Shown here: positions 51,893 to 60,132 of the stretch, piece by piece
Layout of the letters: each line of letters opens with the position of its first letter
Position numbering within the stretch: the first letter of the stretch is position 1
Source: Janthinobacterium sp. 1_2014MBL_MicDiv
GTDB taxonomy: Bacteria; Pseudomonadota; Gammaproteobacteria; Burkholderiales; Burkholderiaceae_D
NCBI RefSeq assembly: GCF_001865675.1
Contig: NZ_CP011319.1
Location: forward strand, 6,014,001 to 6,078,000
Direction: 5' to 3'
DNA length: 64,000 nucleotides
Notes under the pieces: model-generated
What the model saw: the letters and a program-made list of their open reading frames with translations, nothing else
What the model was told of the DNA's origin: nothing
Database searches by the model: none
Position numbers and translations under genes: made by a program

Positions 51893-53680
51893 CTAGTGAT
51901 TGTGGCGTGGCAGCGTCTGCCCCACGGCGCGGTATTTCAGCGCCAGCTCCATGCAGGCCCCCGTTTCCAGCTGGCCCACGCTGGCGCGGTAGAGCTCCTG
52001 CCACGGCGTGGCGCTGTCGTTGATCGGCGGCAGCAGCTCCTGGGCGCGGCGCGCCAGCTCAACGCTGTCGACCAGCATGTCGCAGCGGCCCGCAGTCAAA
52101 TCGACGCGGATGATGTCGCCCGTGCGCAGCAGCGCCAGGCCACCGCCCACCGCGCTTTCCGGCGAGGCGTTCAGGATCGAGGGGCTGTCCGAAGTACCCG
52201 ACTGGCGCCCGTCGCCGAGGGTCGGCAAATTCAGGATGCCCGCCTTGAGCAGCGCGTCTGGCGGCTGCATGTTGACCACTTCGGCCGAGCCGGGCCAACC
52301 GACAGGACCGGCACCGCGCATGACCAGCATGCAGCCGTCGTCGATGGCGAGAGCCGGATCGTTGATGCGCGCGTGATAGTCGGCCGAACCGTCGAAGACG
52401 ATGGCGCGCGCCTCGAACACGCCTTCGCTGCCGGCACGCGACAGGTAACGCTCGCGGAACTGCGGCGAGATCACGCTGGTCTTCATGATGGCGAAATCGA
52501 ACAGGTTGCCCCGCAGCGCCATGAAACCGGCCTTGTCCTTCAGCGGGGCGGCAAACGGGCGGATCATCTCGCGGTCCGCGCTTTCGCGCCCGGCCAGGTT
52601 GGCCGCCATGCTCTGCCCCGTGACAGTGGGACGCTCGGCGTGCAGCAAACCCGCCTGGAGCAGCTCCCACATCACGGCAGGCACGCCGCCGGCGCGGTGG
52701 AAGCGTTCGCCCAGGTATTTCCCCGCAGGCTGCATGTTCAGCAGCAGCGGCACGTCGTAGCCATGTTCCATCCAGTCGCTCGAATGCAGTTCCACGCCGG
52801 CGTGGCGGGCCATGGCCATCAGGTGCGGCTGGGCGTTGGTGGAGCCGCCAATGGCGGCGTTGACGATGATCGCGTCCAAAAACGCTGCACGCGTGAGGAT
52901 GCTCGACGGGCGCACGTCGTCATGCGCCATGCCGACGATGCGGCGCCCCGTTTCATAGGCGATCTGGCCCCGTTCGCGGTACGGCGCGGGGATGGCCGAA
53001 CAACCTGTCAGCGACATGCCCAGGGCCTCGGCCAGCGCATTCATGGTCGATGCCGTGCCCATGGTGTTGCAGTGACCGGCCGATGGCGCCGAGGCCGCGG
53101 CGATCTGCAGGAATTTGTCATTGTCGATCAAGCCCGCAGAGAGCTGGCGGCGGCCCTTCCAGATGGCGGCGCCCGATCCCACCAGTTCGCCGTCCATCCA
53201 GCCATCGAGCATGGGACCGCCCGACAGCACGATGGCGGGGATGTCCACCGTGGCGGCGGCCATCAGCTGGGCCGGCGTCGTCTTGTCGCAGCCCGTCGTC
53301 AGCACCACGGCGTCGATCGGATAGCCGTGCAGGATTTCCACCAGGCCCAGGTACGCCAGGTTGCGGTCCAGCGCGGCCGTGGGACGGCGGCAGTTTTCGA
53401 AGATCGGGTGCAGCGGGAATTCCATCGGGATGCCGCCCGCGTCGCGGATGCCGTCGCGCACGCGCTGCGACAGCTCCAGGTGTATGCGGTTGCAGGGGCT
53501 GATATCGCTGCCGCTTTGCGCGATGCCGATGATGGGCCGGCCCGAACGCAGCTCCTCGGCCGTGATGCCGTAGTTCATGAAGCGCTCGAGGTACAGCGCC
53601 GTCATGTCGATGTGGTCGGGATTGTCGAACCAGTCCTGCGAACGGAAGCGCCGCGCCTGGCGATGGCTGGAGGTACTCAT
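51893..53680 (-). CDS. xylD: D-xylonate dehydratase (IlvD/Edd family, Caulobacter XylD type)
   Basis: 595 residues. FRSQDWFDNPDHIDMTALYLER, IAQSGSDISPCNR, TGCDKTTPAQLM and GHCNTMGTAST give the XylD signature with the three iron-sulfur cysteines. It converts D-xylonate to 2-keto-3-deoxyxylonate. ATG 53680 overlaps the xylB stop (ATGA). It differs strongly from the dehydratase at 43103, so the locus has two non-redundant dehydratases. Confidence 0.93.
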   Translation of the reverse strand: MSTSSHRQARRFRSQDWFDNPDHIDMTALYLERFMNYGITAEELRSGRPIIGIAQSGSDISPCNRIHLELSQRVRDGIRDAGGIPMEFPLHPIFENCRRPTAALDRNLAYLGLVEILHGYPIDAVVLTTGCDKTTPAQLMAAATVDIPAIVLSGGPMLDGWMDGELVGSGAAIWKGRRQLSAGLIDNDKFLQIAAASAPSAGHCNTMGTASTMNALAEALGMSLTGCSAIPAPYRERGQIAYETGRRIVGMAHDDVRPSSILTRAAFLDAIIVNAAIGGSTNAQPHLMAMARHAGVELHSSDWMEHGYDVPLLLNMQPAGKYLGERFHRAGGVPAVMWELLQAGLLHAERPTVTGQSMAANLAGRESADREMIRPFAAPLKDKAGFMALRGNLFDFAIMKTSVISPQFRERYLSRAGSEGVFEARAIVFDGSADYHARINDPALAIDDGCMLVMRGAGPVGWPGSAEVVNMQPPDALLKAGILNLPTLGDGRQSGTSDSPSILNASPESAVGGGLALLRTGDIIRVDLTAGRCDMLVDSVELARRAQELLPPINDSATPWQELYRASVGQLETGACMELALKYRAVGQTLPRHNH

Positions 53681-54444
53681 GCGCCGTACCAGCCCGCATC
53701 GACATAGTATTCGCGCCCCGCGCACTTGGCGGCGTTATCCGAAGCCAGGAACAGTGCCAGCGCCGCCACGTCGTGCGGCTCGACGCGCGCCTGCAGGCAC
53801 TGCCCCTGCAGGATCACGGCTTCCGCTTCCGGCGTGTGCCAGAGCTTTTCCTGGCGCGGCGTGCGCACGGCGCCGGGAATGATGCAGTTGACGCGGATGC
53901 CGTGCACGCCCAGGTCACGTGCCAGGCCGCGCGTCAAGCCTTCGATGCCGGCTTTCGCCGTCATGTAGATCGACAGGTTCGCCTGCGCCAGGTGCCAGGA
54001 AATCGAGCCCAGGTTCAGGATCACGCCGCTGCCCTTGGCGCGCATGGCAGGCGCCACCGCCTGCGCGCAGAAATACTGGTGGCGCAGGTTGACGGCGATG
54101 CGCTCGTCCCAGTAGGCGGGCGTGACGTCCTGCAGTTGGTGGCGGTCGTCATTGGCCGCGTTGTTGATGAGGATATCGGTGGCGCCGCTGGCGTGTTCGA
54201 TCTCGGCGAAGGTGGCGGCCAGCGCCCCCAGGTCCGTCAGGTCGCAGTAGCGGAAGCGCGGCGGATGCGGCAGGTGCGCCAGTTTTTCTTCCAGCGCGCG
54301 CGAAGGTTCGCTGGCGATGTCGAGAAAGGTGACATGGGCGCCCTGGCGCGCGAACGCTTCGACGATGGCCACGCCGATGCCGGTGCCGCCGCCCGTGATG
54401 ACGACGCGCTGCCTGGCCAGGCTGGGATAGGTTGCATGCTGCAT
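53677..54444 (-). CDS. xylB: D-xylose 1-dehydrogenase (SDR, Caulobacter XylB type)
   Basis: 255 residues, classical SDR. TGGGTGIG cofactor loop, NNAANDDRHQLQDVT (the Asn-Asp-Asp-Arg-His of Caulobacter XylB), catalytic Ser in GSISW and YMTAK. It oxidises D-xylose to xylonolactone with NAD+. Not the xylulokinase also called XylB. GAGAGA precedes ATG 54444. 28 bp after xylX. Confidence 0.92.
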   Translation of the reverse strand: MQHATYPSLARQRVVITGGGTGIGVAIVEAFARQGAHVTFLDIASEPSRALEEKLAHLPHPPRFRYCDLTDLGALAATFAEIEHASGATDILINNAANDDRHQLQDVTPAYWDERIAVNLRHQYFCAQAVAPAMRAKGSGVILNLGSISWHLAQANLSIYMTAKAGIEGLTRGLARDLGVHGIRVNCIIPGAVRTPRQEKLWHTPEAEAVILQGQCLQARVEPHDVAALALFLASDNAAKCAGREYYVDAGWYGA

Positions 54445-54472
54445 GGTGTCTCTCGTTATAAGAAATGGGAAA

Positions 54473-55636
54473 TCAGGCAAGGCCGCGTTGGGCCAGGCTC
54501 TGGTACAGCGCGCGCACGCCAAACGTCCAGGGGGGAATGGCGTCGCAGCGCTGCACTTCGTTGACCAGCGCGCCGAGCGAGGCGCTGGCGATGGTGACCC
54601 TGTCGCCCAGGTGGTGCGTGAAGCCGCCGCCCTGCACGTCGCGGTCCTGCACGGGCGAGAACATGGTGCCCAAAAACAGCATGAAGCCGTCCGGATACTG
54701 GTGATACTGGCCCGCCGTCTGGCGTACCAGGTCCAGCGGGTCGCGGCTGATCTCGCGCATGAAGCTGGCGCCTTCGAGTACAAAGCCGTCGTCCGCGCCC
54801 TCGATCAGCAACGACACTTCCGCCTGGCGCACGGTATCGAGCGTGAAGCCTTCGTCGAACAGGCGAATGAAGGGGCCGATGGCGCAGGAACCGTTGTTAT
54901 CCTTGGCCTTGCCCAGCAGGAGCGCGCTGCGCCCTTCGATATCGCGCAGGTTGACGTCGTTGCCCAAGGTCGCTCCCAGCACCTGGCCGCGGCTGTTGAC
55001 GGCCAGGACGATCTCCGGCTCCGGATTGTTCCAGGCGGACGACGGCAGCAAGCCCACCTGCGCGCCGCAGCCGACGGACGACATGGCTTGCGCCTTGGTG
55101 AATACCTCCGCATCGGGGCCGATGCCCACTTCCATGTATTGCGACCACGCGCCGCGCTGCTGCAATTGCTGCTTCAATCGCTGCGCCGCCTCCGAACCGG
55201 GACGCAGCGCGGACAGGTCGCTGCCCAGGGTGGCTTGCAGCGCCGTGCGCAGGCTGGCGGCACGCGCCGCATCGCCGCCTGCCTGTTCTTCGATCACGCG
55301 CTCGAGCAGGCTGACGGCGAACGTCACGCCGCAGGCCTTGACGGCTTGCAGGTCGCATGGCGCCAGCAGCAGCGGCTGCGCACCAGGGGCCACCCGCAGC
55401 GCCTGTTCCAGCAAATCCTGCACGGGGCCGAGCGCGATACCGGGTGCATGGCGGGCGATGTCGAGCGCATCGTCGCGCTCGAACAGCCCGGCCACCGTTG
55501 CCGCCGTTGGCGTGATGTCGACCACCTCGCCGCCGCGCACGGCAACGACGCAGGGACCATCGCGCCAGATGCGGCCGATCAGGGTGGCTTGCGCAAGGTC
55601 GGCAGGCAGCAGGGAGGCGGGGGAAATCGGCAGCAT
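54473..55636 (-). CDS. xylX: 2-keto-3-deoxy-D-xylonate dehydratase (FAH fold, XylX type)
   Basis: 387 residues of the fumarylacetoacetate-hydrolase fold. GVTFAVSLLERVIEEQ, WNNPEPEIVL, GNDVNLRDIEGRSALLLGKAKDN and PWTFGVRAL match Caulobacter XylX along the protein. It forms alpha-ketoglutarate semialdehyde in the Weimberg route. It is the promoter-proximal gene of the minus-strand cluster, divergent from the ChvE/Ggu transporter. A semialdehyde dehydrogenase partner is not adjacent. Confidence 0.92.
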   Translation of the reverse strand: MLPISPASLLPADLAQATLIGRIWRDGPCVVAVRGGEVVDITPTAATVAGLFERDDALDIARHAPGIALGPVQDLLEQALRVAPGAQPLLLAPCDLQAVKACGVTFAVSLLERVIEEQAGGDAARAASLRTALQATLGSDLSALRPGSEAAQRLKQQLQQRGAWSQYMEVGIGPDAEVFTKAQAMSSVGCGAQVGLLPSSAWNNPEPEIVLAVNSRGQVLGATLGNDVNLRDIEGRSALLLGKAKDNNGSCAIGPFIRLFDEGFTLDTVRQAEVSLLIEGADDGFVLEGASFMREISRDPLDLVRQTAGQYHQYPDGFMLFLGTMFSPVQDRDVQGGGFTHHLGDRVTIASASLGALVNEVQRCDAIPPWTFGVRALYQSLAQRGLA

Positions 55637-55727
55637 GGCAGCTTTCAAAAAATCGTCATCAGAGGGCTGGGCGTCAAGTCCGGACCGATTCTGCGCGCCG
55701 GCATGGGCCACCGCAATTACGAAAATC

Positions 55728-55752
55728 ACCAAATTGCATGATGATTATTGGT
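55728..55752. promoter_or_regulatory. Candidate regulator site in the xylX-chvE divergent region
   Basis: The 25-bp interrupted palindrome ACCAA-nnnn-CATGATG-nnnn-TTGGT lies in the 377-bp divergent gap (55637-56013). A GATATCG repeat follows at 55852-55870. No clear -10/-35 pair was seen, so XylR dependence is only a suggestion. Confidence 0.35.
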
Positions 55753-56013
55753 ATTGCGACGCAGCAAAAATAACCCCGGCAGGCGCGCATTTACCTGCTG
55801 TTTTTCGCCGCCGGGGCGGGAGGAATGGCGCAGCGCATCAATCGTCGCCGCGATATCGTTTTGGATATCGGCAACACGAAAAAAGTGATTGGTGGGGCAG
55901 GTATGGACAAACTAGTATCAGCCGTGGCCTGCTTTCGGCCATCCGCACGGAGCCGGCCCACACAGACCGCGACCCTGGCACCTTCAACTATCAAAGACGG
56001 TGGAGACCTGAAA

Positions 56014-57090
56014 ATGAAAACAACAATGAAAATGCTGGCTGCGAGCCTGGTGCTGGCCATGTCCGGCATGGCAATCGTGCCGACGGCAAGTGCCGCCGAC
56101 AAGGGCGCCATCGGCATTTCGATGCCGACCAAATCCTCGATGCGCTGGATCGCCGACGGCGACAACATGGTCAAGGTATTCAAGGAGCGCGGCTACAAGA
56201 CCGACCTGCAGTTTGCCGACGACGATATCCCGAACCAGCTGGCGCAAGTGGAAAACATGATCACCAAGGGCGCCAAGGTGCTGGTGATCGCCGCCATCGA
56301 CGGCACCACCCTGTCGAACGTGCTGCAAAAGGCGGCCGACAAGGGCATCAAGGTGATCTCGTATGACCGCCTGATCCGCGGCACGAAGAACATCGATTAC
56401 TACGCCACCTTCGACAACTTCCAGGTCGGCGTGCTGCAGGCGGCCTACATCGAGAATGCGCTGGGCCTGAAACAGGGCAAGGGCCCGTTCAACATCGAAC
56501 TGTTCGGCGGCTCGGCCGACGACAATAACGCGCATTTCTTCTACAACGGCGCGCTGTCGGTGCTCAAGCCGTATATCGACAGCGGCAAGCTGGTGGTGCG
56601 CTCGAAGCAGATGGGCATGGACAAGGTGGCGACCCTGCGCTGGGATGGCGCCGTGGCGCAGGCGCGCATGGATAACCTGCTCAGCGCCTATTACGGCAAT
56701 GCGCGCGTCGATGCCGTGCTGTCGCCATATGACGGCTTGAGCATCGGCATCCTGTCGTCGCTGAAGGGCGTCGGCTACGGCACGCCGAAGCAGCCCTTCC
56801 CCGTCGTGACCGGCCAGGATGCCGAAATCCCGTCCGTCAAATCGATCATCCGCGGCGAACAATCCTCGACCGTGTTCAAGGATACGCGCGAGCTGGCCAA
56901 GGTGACGGCCAACATGGTCGACGCGATGATGAGCGGTAAAACGCCCACCGTCAACGATACCAAGACCTATAACAATGGCATCAAGGTGGTGCCATCGTTC
57001 CTGTTGAAACCGGTCACCGTCGACAAGGCGAACTGGAAGCAGGTACTGGTCACGGGCAGCGGCTACTACACCGAAGCGCAGGTGAAATAA
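56014..57090 (+). CDS. chvE: ChvE-type multiple-sugar-binding periplasmic protein
   Basis: 358 residues with a signal peptide (cleavage near ASAAD). GISMPTKSSMRWIADGDNMVK, YDRLIRGTKNIDYYATFDN and FGGSADDNNAHFFYNGA are characteristic of ChvE, which binds glucose, galactose, arabinose and xylose. GGTGGAGA supports ATG 56014. It is the first gene of the ggu operon. Confidence 0.92.
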   Translation: MKTTMKMLAASLVLAMSGMAIVPTASAADKGAIGISMPTKSSMRWIADGDNMVKVFKERGYKTDLQFADDDIPNQLAQVENMITKGAKVLVIAAIDGTTLSNVLQKAADKGIKVISYDRLIRGTKNIDYYATFDNFQVGVLQAAYIENALGLKQGKGPFNIELFGGSADDNNAHFFYNGALSVLKPYIDSGKLVVRSKQMGMDKVATLRWDGAVAQARMDNLLSAYYGNARVDAVLSPYDGLSIGILSSLKGVGYGTPKQPFPVVTGQDAEIPSVKSIIRGEQSSTVFKDTRELAKVTANMVDAMMSGKTPTVNDTKTYNNGIKVVPSFLLKPVTVDKANWKQVLVTGSGYYTEAQVK

Positions 57091-57201
57091 TCGGTACCGC
57101 AGGCCTGGCGACGCCCGGCCTGTCGCTTCACGCACGATCCAGAACAAGACTGCCGCACCGCCGGCGCGCCAAGCAGTGCGCGGCCGTGCCAGAGAGGTAA
57201 T

Positions 57202-58743
57202 ATGACCAACACTATCCTGGAAATGCGCGGGATACGCAAAACGTTCCCGGGCGTCGTGGCACTCGACAATGTCAACCTGCGGGTGCGCAGCGGCGAAATC
57301 CATGCCATCGTGGGCGAAAACGGCGCCGGCAAATCCACCTTGATGAAGGTGCTGAGCGGAGTCTACGGCCATGGCAGCTACACGGGCGACATCGACTACC
57401 AGGGCCAGACCCGGCACTTTCGCGGCATCAAGGACAGCGAGGAAATCGGCATCATCATCATCCACCAGGAACTGGCGCTGGTGCCGCTGCTGTCGATCGC
57501 CGAGAATATCTTCCTCGGCAACGAGCCGGCAAAAATGGGCGTCATCGACTGGGAACATGCGCAAAGCCGCACGCGCGAACTGCTGCAGAAAGTCGGCCTG
57601 AAGGAGTCGCCCGACACCCTGATCACCAACCTGGGCGTGGGCAAGCAGCAGCTGATCGAAATCGCCAAGGCGCTGTGCAAGGACGTCAAGCTGCTGATCC
57701 TCGACGAGCCGACGGCCAGCCTGAACGAAAGCGACAGCGCGGCCCTGCTCGACCTGCTGCTGGACCTGAAAGCGCAGGGCATCGCGTCGATCCTGATCTC
57801 GCACAAGCTCAACGAGATTTCGCGCGTCGCCGACGCCATCACGGTGCTACGCGACGGCAACACCGTCGACAGCTTCGACTGCCGCCTGGAACCCGTCAGC
57901 GAAGACCGCATCATCGAGAAAATGGTCGGGCGCGAGATGGCCGACCGCTACCCGCCACGCACGCCCAGCATCGGCGACACCATTTTCGAAGTGCGCGACT
58001 GGCGCGTGTTCCATCCCGAGCACGCGGACCGCGCCGTCATCAAGGGCATCAACCTGCACGCCAAAAAGGGCGAGATCATCGGCATCGCCGGCTTGATGGG
58101 ATCGGGGCGCACGGAGCTGGCGATGAGCATTTTCGGGCGCGCCTACGGCCAGCGCATCAGCGGCACGGTGCTCAAGAATGGCCAGGAAATCGACGTCAGC
58201 ACCATCGGCAAGGCCATCGCGCACGGCCTCGCGTATGTCACGGAAGACCGCAAGGGCCTGGGCCTGATCCTCGAGGAAGACATCAAGAAAAACACCAGCC
58301 TGGCCAACCTGGACGCGGTGTCGACCCGCACGGTCATCGACGAGGCGCGCGAATTCGGCGTGGCCGACGATTTCCGCCGCAAGCTGAAGATCCGCTGCTC
58401 AAGCATCCTGCAGAAGGTGGTCAATCTGTCCGGTGGCAACCAGCAGAAAGTGGTGCTGGCGAAGTGGCTGTTTTCACGCCCCGACATCCTGATCCTCGAT
58501 GAACCGAGCCGCGGCATCGACGTCGGCGCCAAATACGAGATCTACAGCATCATCAGCGAGCTGGCCGCCGAAGGCAAATGCATCATCATGATTTCCTCGG
58601 AAATGCCGGAATTGCTGGGCATGTGCGACCGGATTTACGTCATGAACGAAGGCCGTTTCGCGGCCGAACTCAGCGCAGCAGAAGCGTCGCAGGAACGCAT
58701 CATGCGCGCCATCGTCACACACGGAGAACACCATGGACAATAA
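57202..58743 (+). CDS. gguA: GguA-type sugar ABC transporter ATP-binding protein
   Basis: 513 residues, two ATPase halves. First GENGAGKST and LILDEPTASLN; second GLMGSGRTE, LSGGNQQK, LILDEPSRGID. It is the multiple-monosaccharide transporter ATPase branch (MmsA/GguA). Its 3' end overlaps gguB by 11 bp. Confidence 0.92.
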   Translation: MTNTILEMRGIRKTFPGVVALDNVNLRVRSGEIHAIVGENGAGKSTLMKVLSGVYGHGSYTGDIDYQGQTRHFRGIKDSEEIGIIIIHQELALVPLLSIAENIFLGNEPAKMGVIDWEHAQSRTRELLQKVGLKESPDTLITNLGVGKQQLIEIAKALCKDVKLLILDEPTASLNESDSAALLDLLLDLKAQGIASILISHKLNEISRVADAITVLRDGNTVDSFDCRLEPVSEDRIIEKMVGREMADRYPPRTPSIGDTIFEVRDWRVFHPEHADRAVIKGINLHAKKGEIIGIAGLMGSGRTELAMSIFGRAYGQRISGTVLKNGQEIDVSTIGKAIAHGLAYVTEDRKGLGLILEEDIKKNTSLANLDAVSTRTVIDEAREFGVADDFRRKLKIRCSSILQKVVNLSGGNQQKVVLAKWLFSRPDILILDEPSRGIDVGAKYEIYSIISELAAEGKCIIMISSEMPELLGMCDRIYVMNEGRFAAELSAAEASQERIMRAIVTHGEHHGQ

Positions 58744-59953
58744 ACTGACAGCGGGACAGGCGGTGCCTGCCGCCGCTCCCGCGGCCGAGCAGCAGGCGAA
58801 AAGCTACGCCGGCTTTTTGAAGAACAACATGCGCGACTACGGCATGCTGCTCTCCCTGATCGCCATCATGGGCTTTTTCCAGTACATGACCGACGGCACC
58901 CTGATGCAGCCGCTGAACCTGACGAACCTGGTGCTGCAAAACAGCTATATCGTCATCATGGCGCTAGGCATGCTGATGGTCATCGTGGCCGGCCATATCG
59001 ACCTGTCGGTCGGCTCGGTGGTCGGCTTCGTCGGCGCGCTGGCGGCCGTGCTGATCGTCAATTACCACATGAACTTTGTCGCCGCCAGCATCCTCTGCCT
59101 GCTGGCCGGCGCCGTCATCGGCGGCGCGCAAGGATATTTTGTCGCCTTCTTCAAGATCCCTTCCTTCATCGTCACGCTGGCCGGCATGCTGGTGTTCAAG
59201 GGCCTGACCCTGGCACTGCTGGCGGGCCAGTCGGTCGGCCCCTTCCCGGAAGGCTTCCAGATGCTCAGCTCGGGCTTCCTGCCCGACCCGTTCGGCGGAG
59301 AAAACCTGCGCGGCTTTTCGCTGCTGCTGGGCGTGATCGCCGCCGCGGCGCTGATTGCCACCTCGCTGCGCAGCCGCGCCAAGCAGCTCCGGCACGGCAT
59401 GGAAAACGAGCCGCGCGCCTTCTTCCTGCTGAAAAACGGTATCTTCGCCGCCGTGATGGTGTATTTCAGCTACCTGCTGGCGTCGTACCGCGGTTTCCCC
59501 AACGTGCTGGCCGTGATGTCGGTGCTCATCGTCGCCTACACTTTCATCACCAACCGCACGGTGCTGGGCCGCCGCGTCTACGCCGTCGGCGGCAACGAGA
59601 AGGCGGCGCGCCTGTCGGGCATCAAGACGGAACGCGTAAGCTTCTACACCTTCGTCAACATGGGCATGCTGGCCGCGCTGGCCGGCCTGATCTTCGCCGC
59701 GCGCCTGAATACGGCCACGCCGAAAGCGGGCACCGGTTTCGAGCTGGACGTCATCGCCGCCTGCTTCATCGGCGGCGCCTCCGCCTCGGGCGGCGTGGGC
59801 AAGGTGATGGGGGCCGTGATCGGCGCCTTCATCATGGGCGTGATGAACAACGGCATGTCCATCATGGGCATCGGCATCGACTACCAGCAGGTGATCAAGG
59901 GCCTGGTGCTGCTGGCGGCCGTCTTCATCGACGTCATCAACAAGAACAAGTAG
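58733..59953 (+). CDS. gguB: GguB-type sugar ABC transporter permease
   Basis: 406 residues, about ten or more membrane segments after a 30-residue cytoplasmic Ala/Gln-rich start. MLMVIVAGHIDLSVGS and IAACFIGGASASGGVGKVMG are permease signatures. GGAGA precedes the ATG. A strong terminator follows. Confidence 0.92.
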   Translation: MDNKLTAGQAVPAAAPAAEQQAKSYAGFLKNNMRDYGMLLSLIAIMGFFQYMTDGTLMQPLNLTNLVLQNSYIVIMALGMLMVIVAGHIDLSVGSVVGFVGALAAVLIVNYHMNFVAASILCLLAGAVIGGAQGYFVAFFKIPSFIVTLAGMLVFKGLTLALLAGQSVGPFPEGFQMLSSGFLPDPFGGENLRGFSLLLGVIAAAALIATSLRSRAKQLRHGMENEPRAFFLLKNGIFAAVMVYFSYLLASYRGFPNVLAVMSVLIVAYTFITNRTVLGRRVYAVGGNEKAARLSGIKTERVSFYTFVNMGMLAALAGLIFAARLNTATPKAGTGFELDVIAACFIGGASASGGVGKVMGAVIGAFIMGVMNNGMSIMGIGIDYQQVIKGLVLLAAVFIDVINKNK

Positions 59954-59978
59954 ACCGGTTCGAGCCTTAGGGGGCTCC

Positions 59979-60003
59979 GGCCGGCGCTTGCGCCGGCCTT
60001 TTT
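59979..60003 (+). terminator. Terminator of the chvE-gguAB operon
   Basis: Stem GGCCGGCG/CGCCGGCC with a CTTG loop (59979-59998), followed by TTTTT. Confidence 0.9.
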
Positions 60004-60040
60004 ATATAACGTCGGACAAAAGCGTAGCGAGCAGCGGCAA

Positions 60041-60126
60041 GTTGTGGCCTAGACACGCAGCGGTGCTTTAGCATGGGGCCGCCGAAGCAGTGAGCATCGC
60101 AGGCCGCAAATTGCGATGCGCAGCAG
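60041..60126. repeat. Dispersed intergenic repeat, copy D
   Basis: 86 bp, the fullest copy of the family also present at 43003, with weaker copies at 1414 and 2955. Internal hairpin arms GGCCGC...GCGATGC are visible. Located between convergent gguB and the amine oxidase gene. Confidence 0.85.
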
Positions 60127-60132
60127 CTTATG

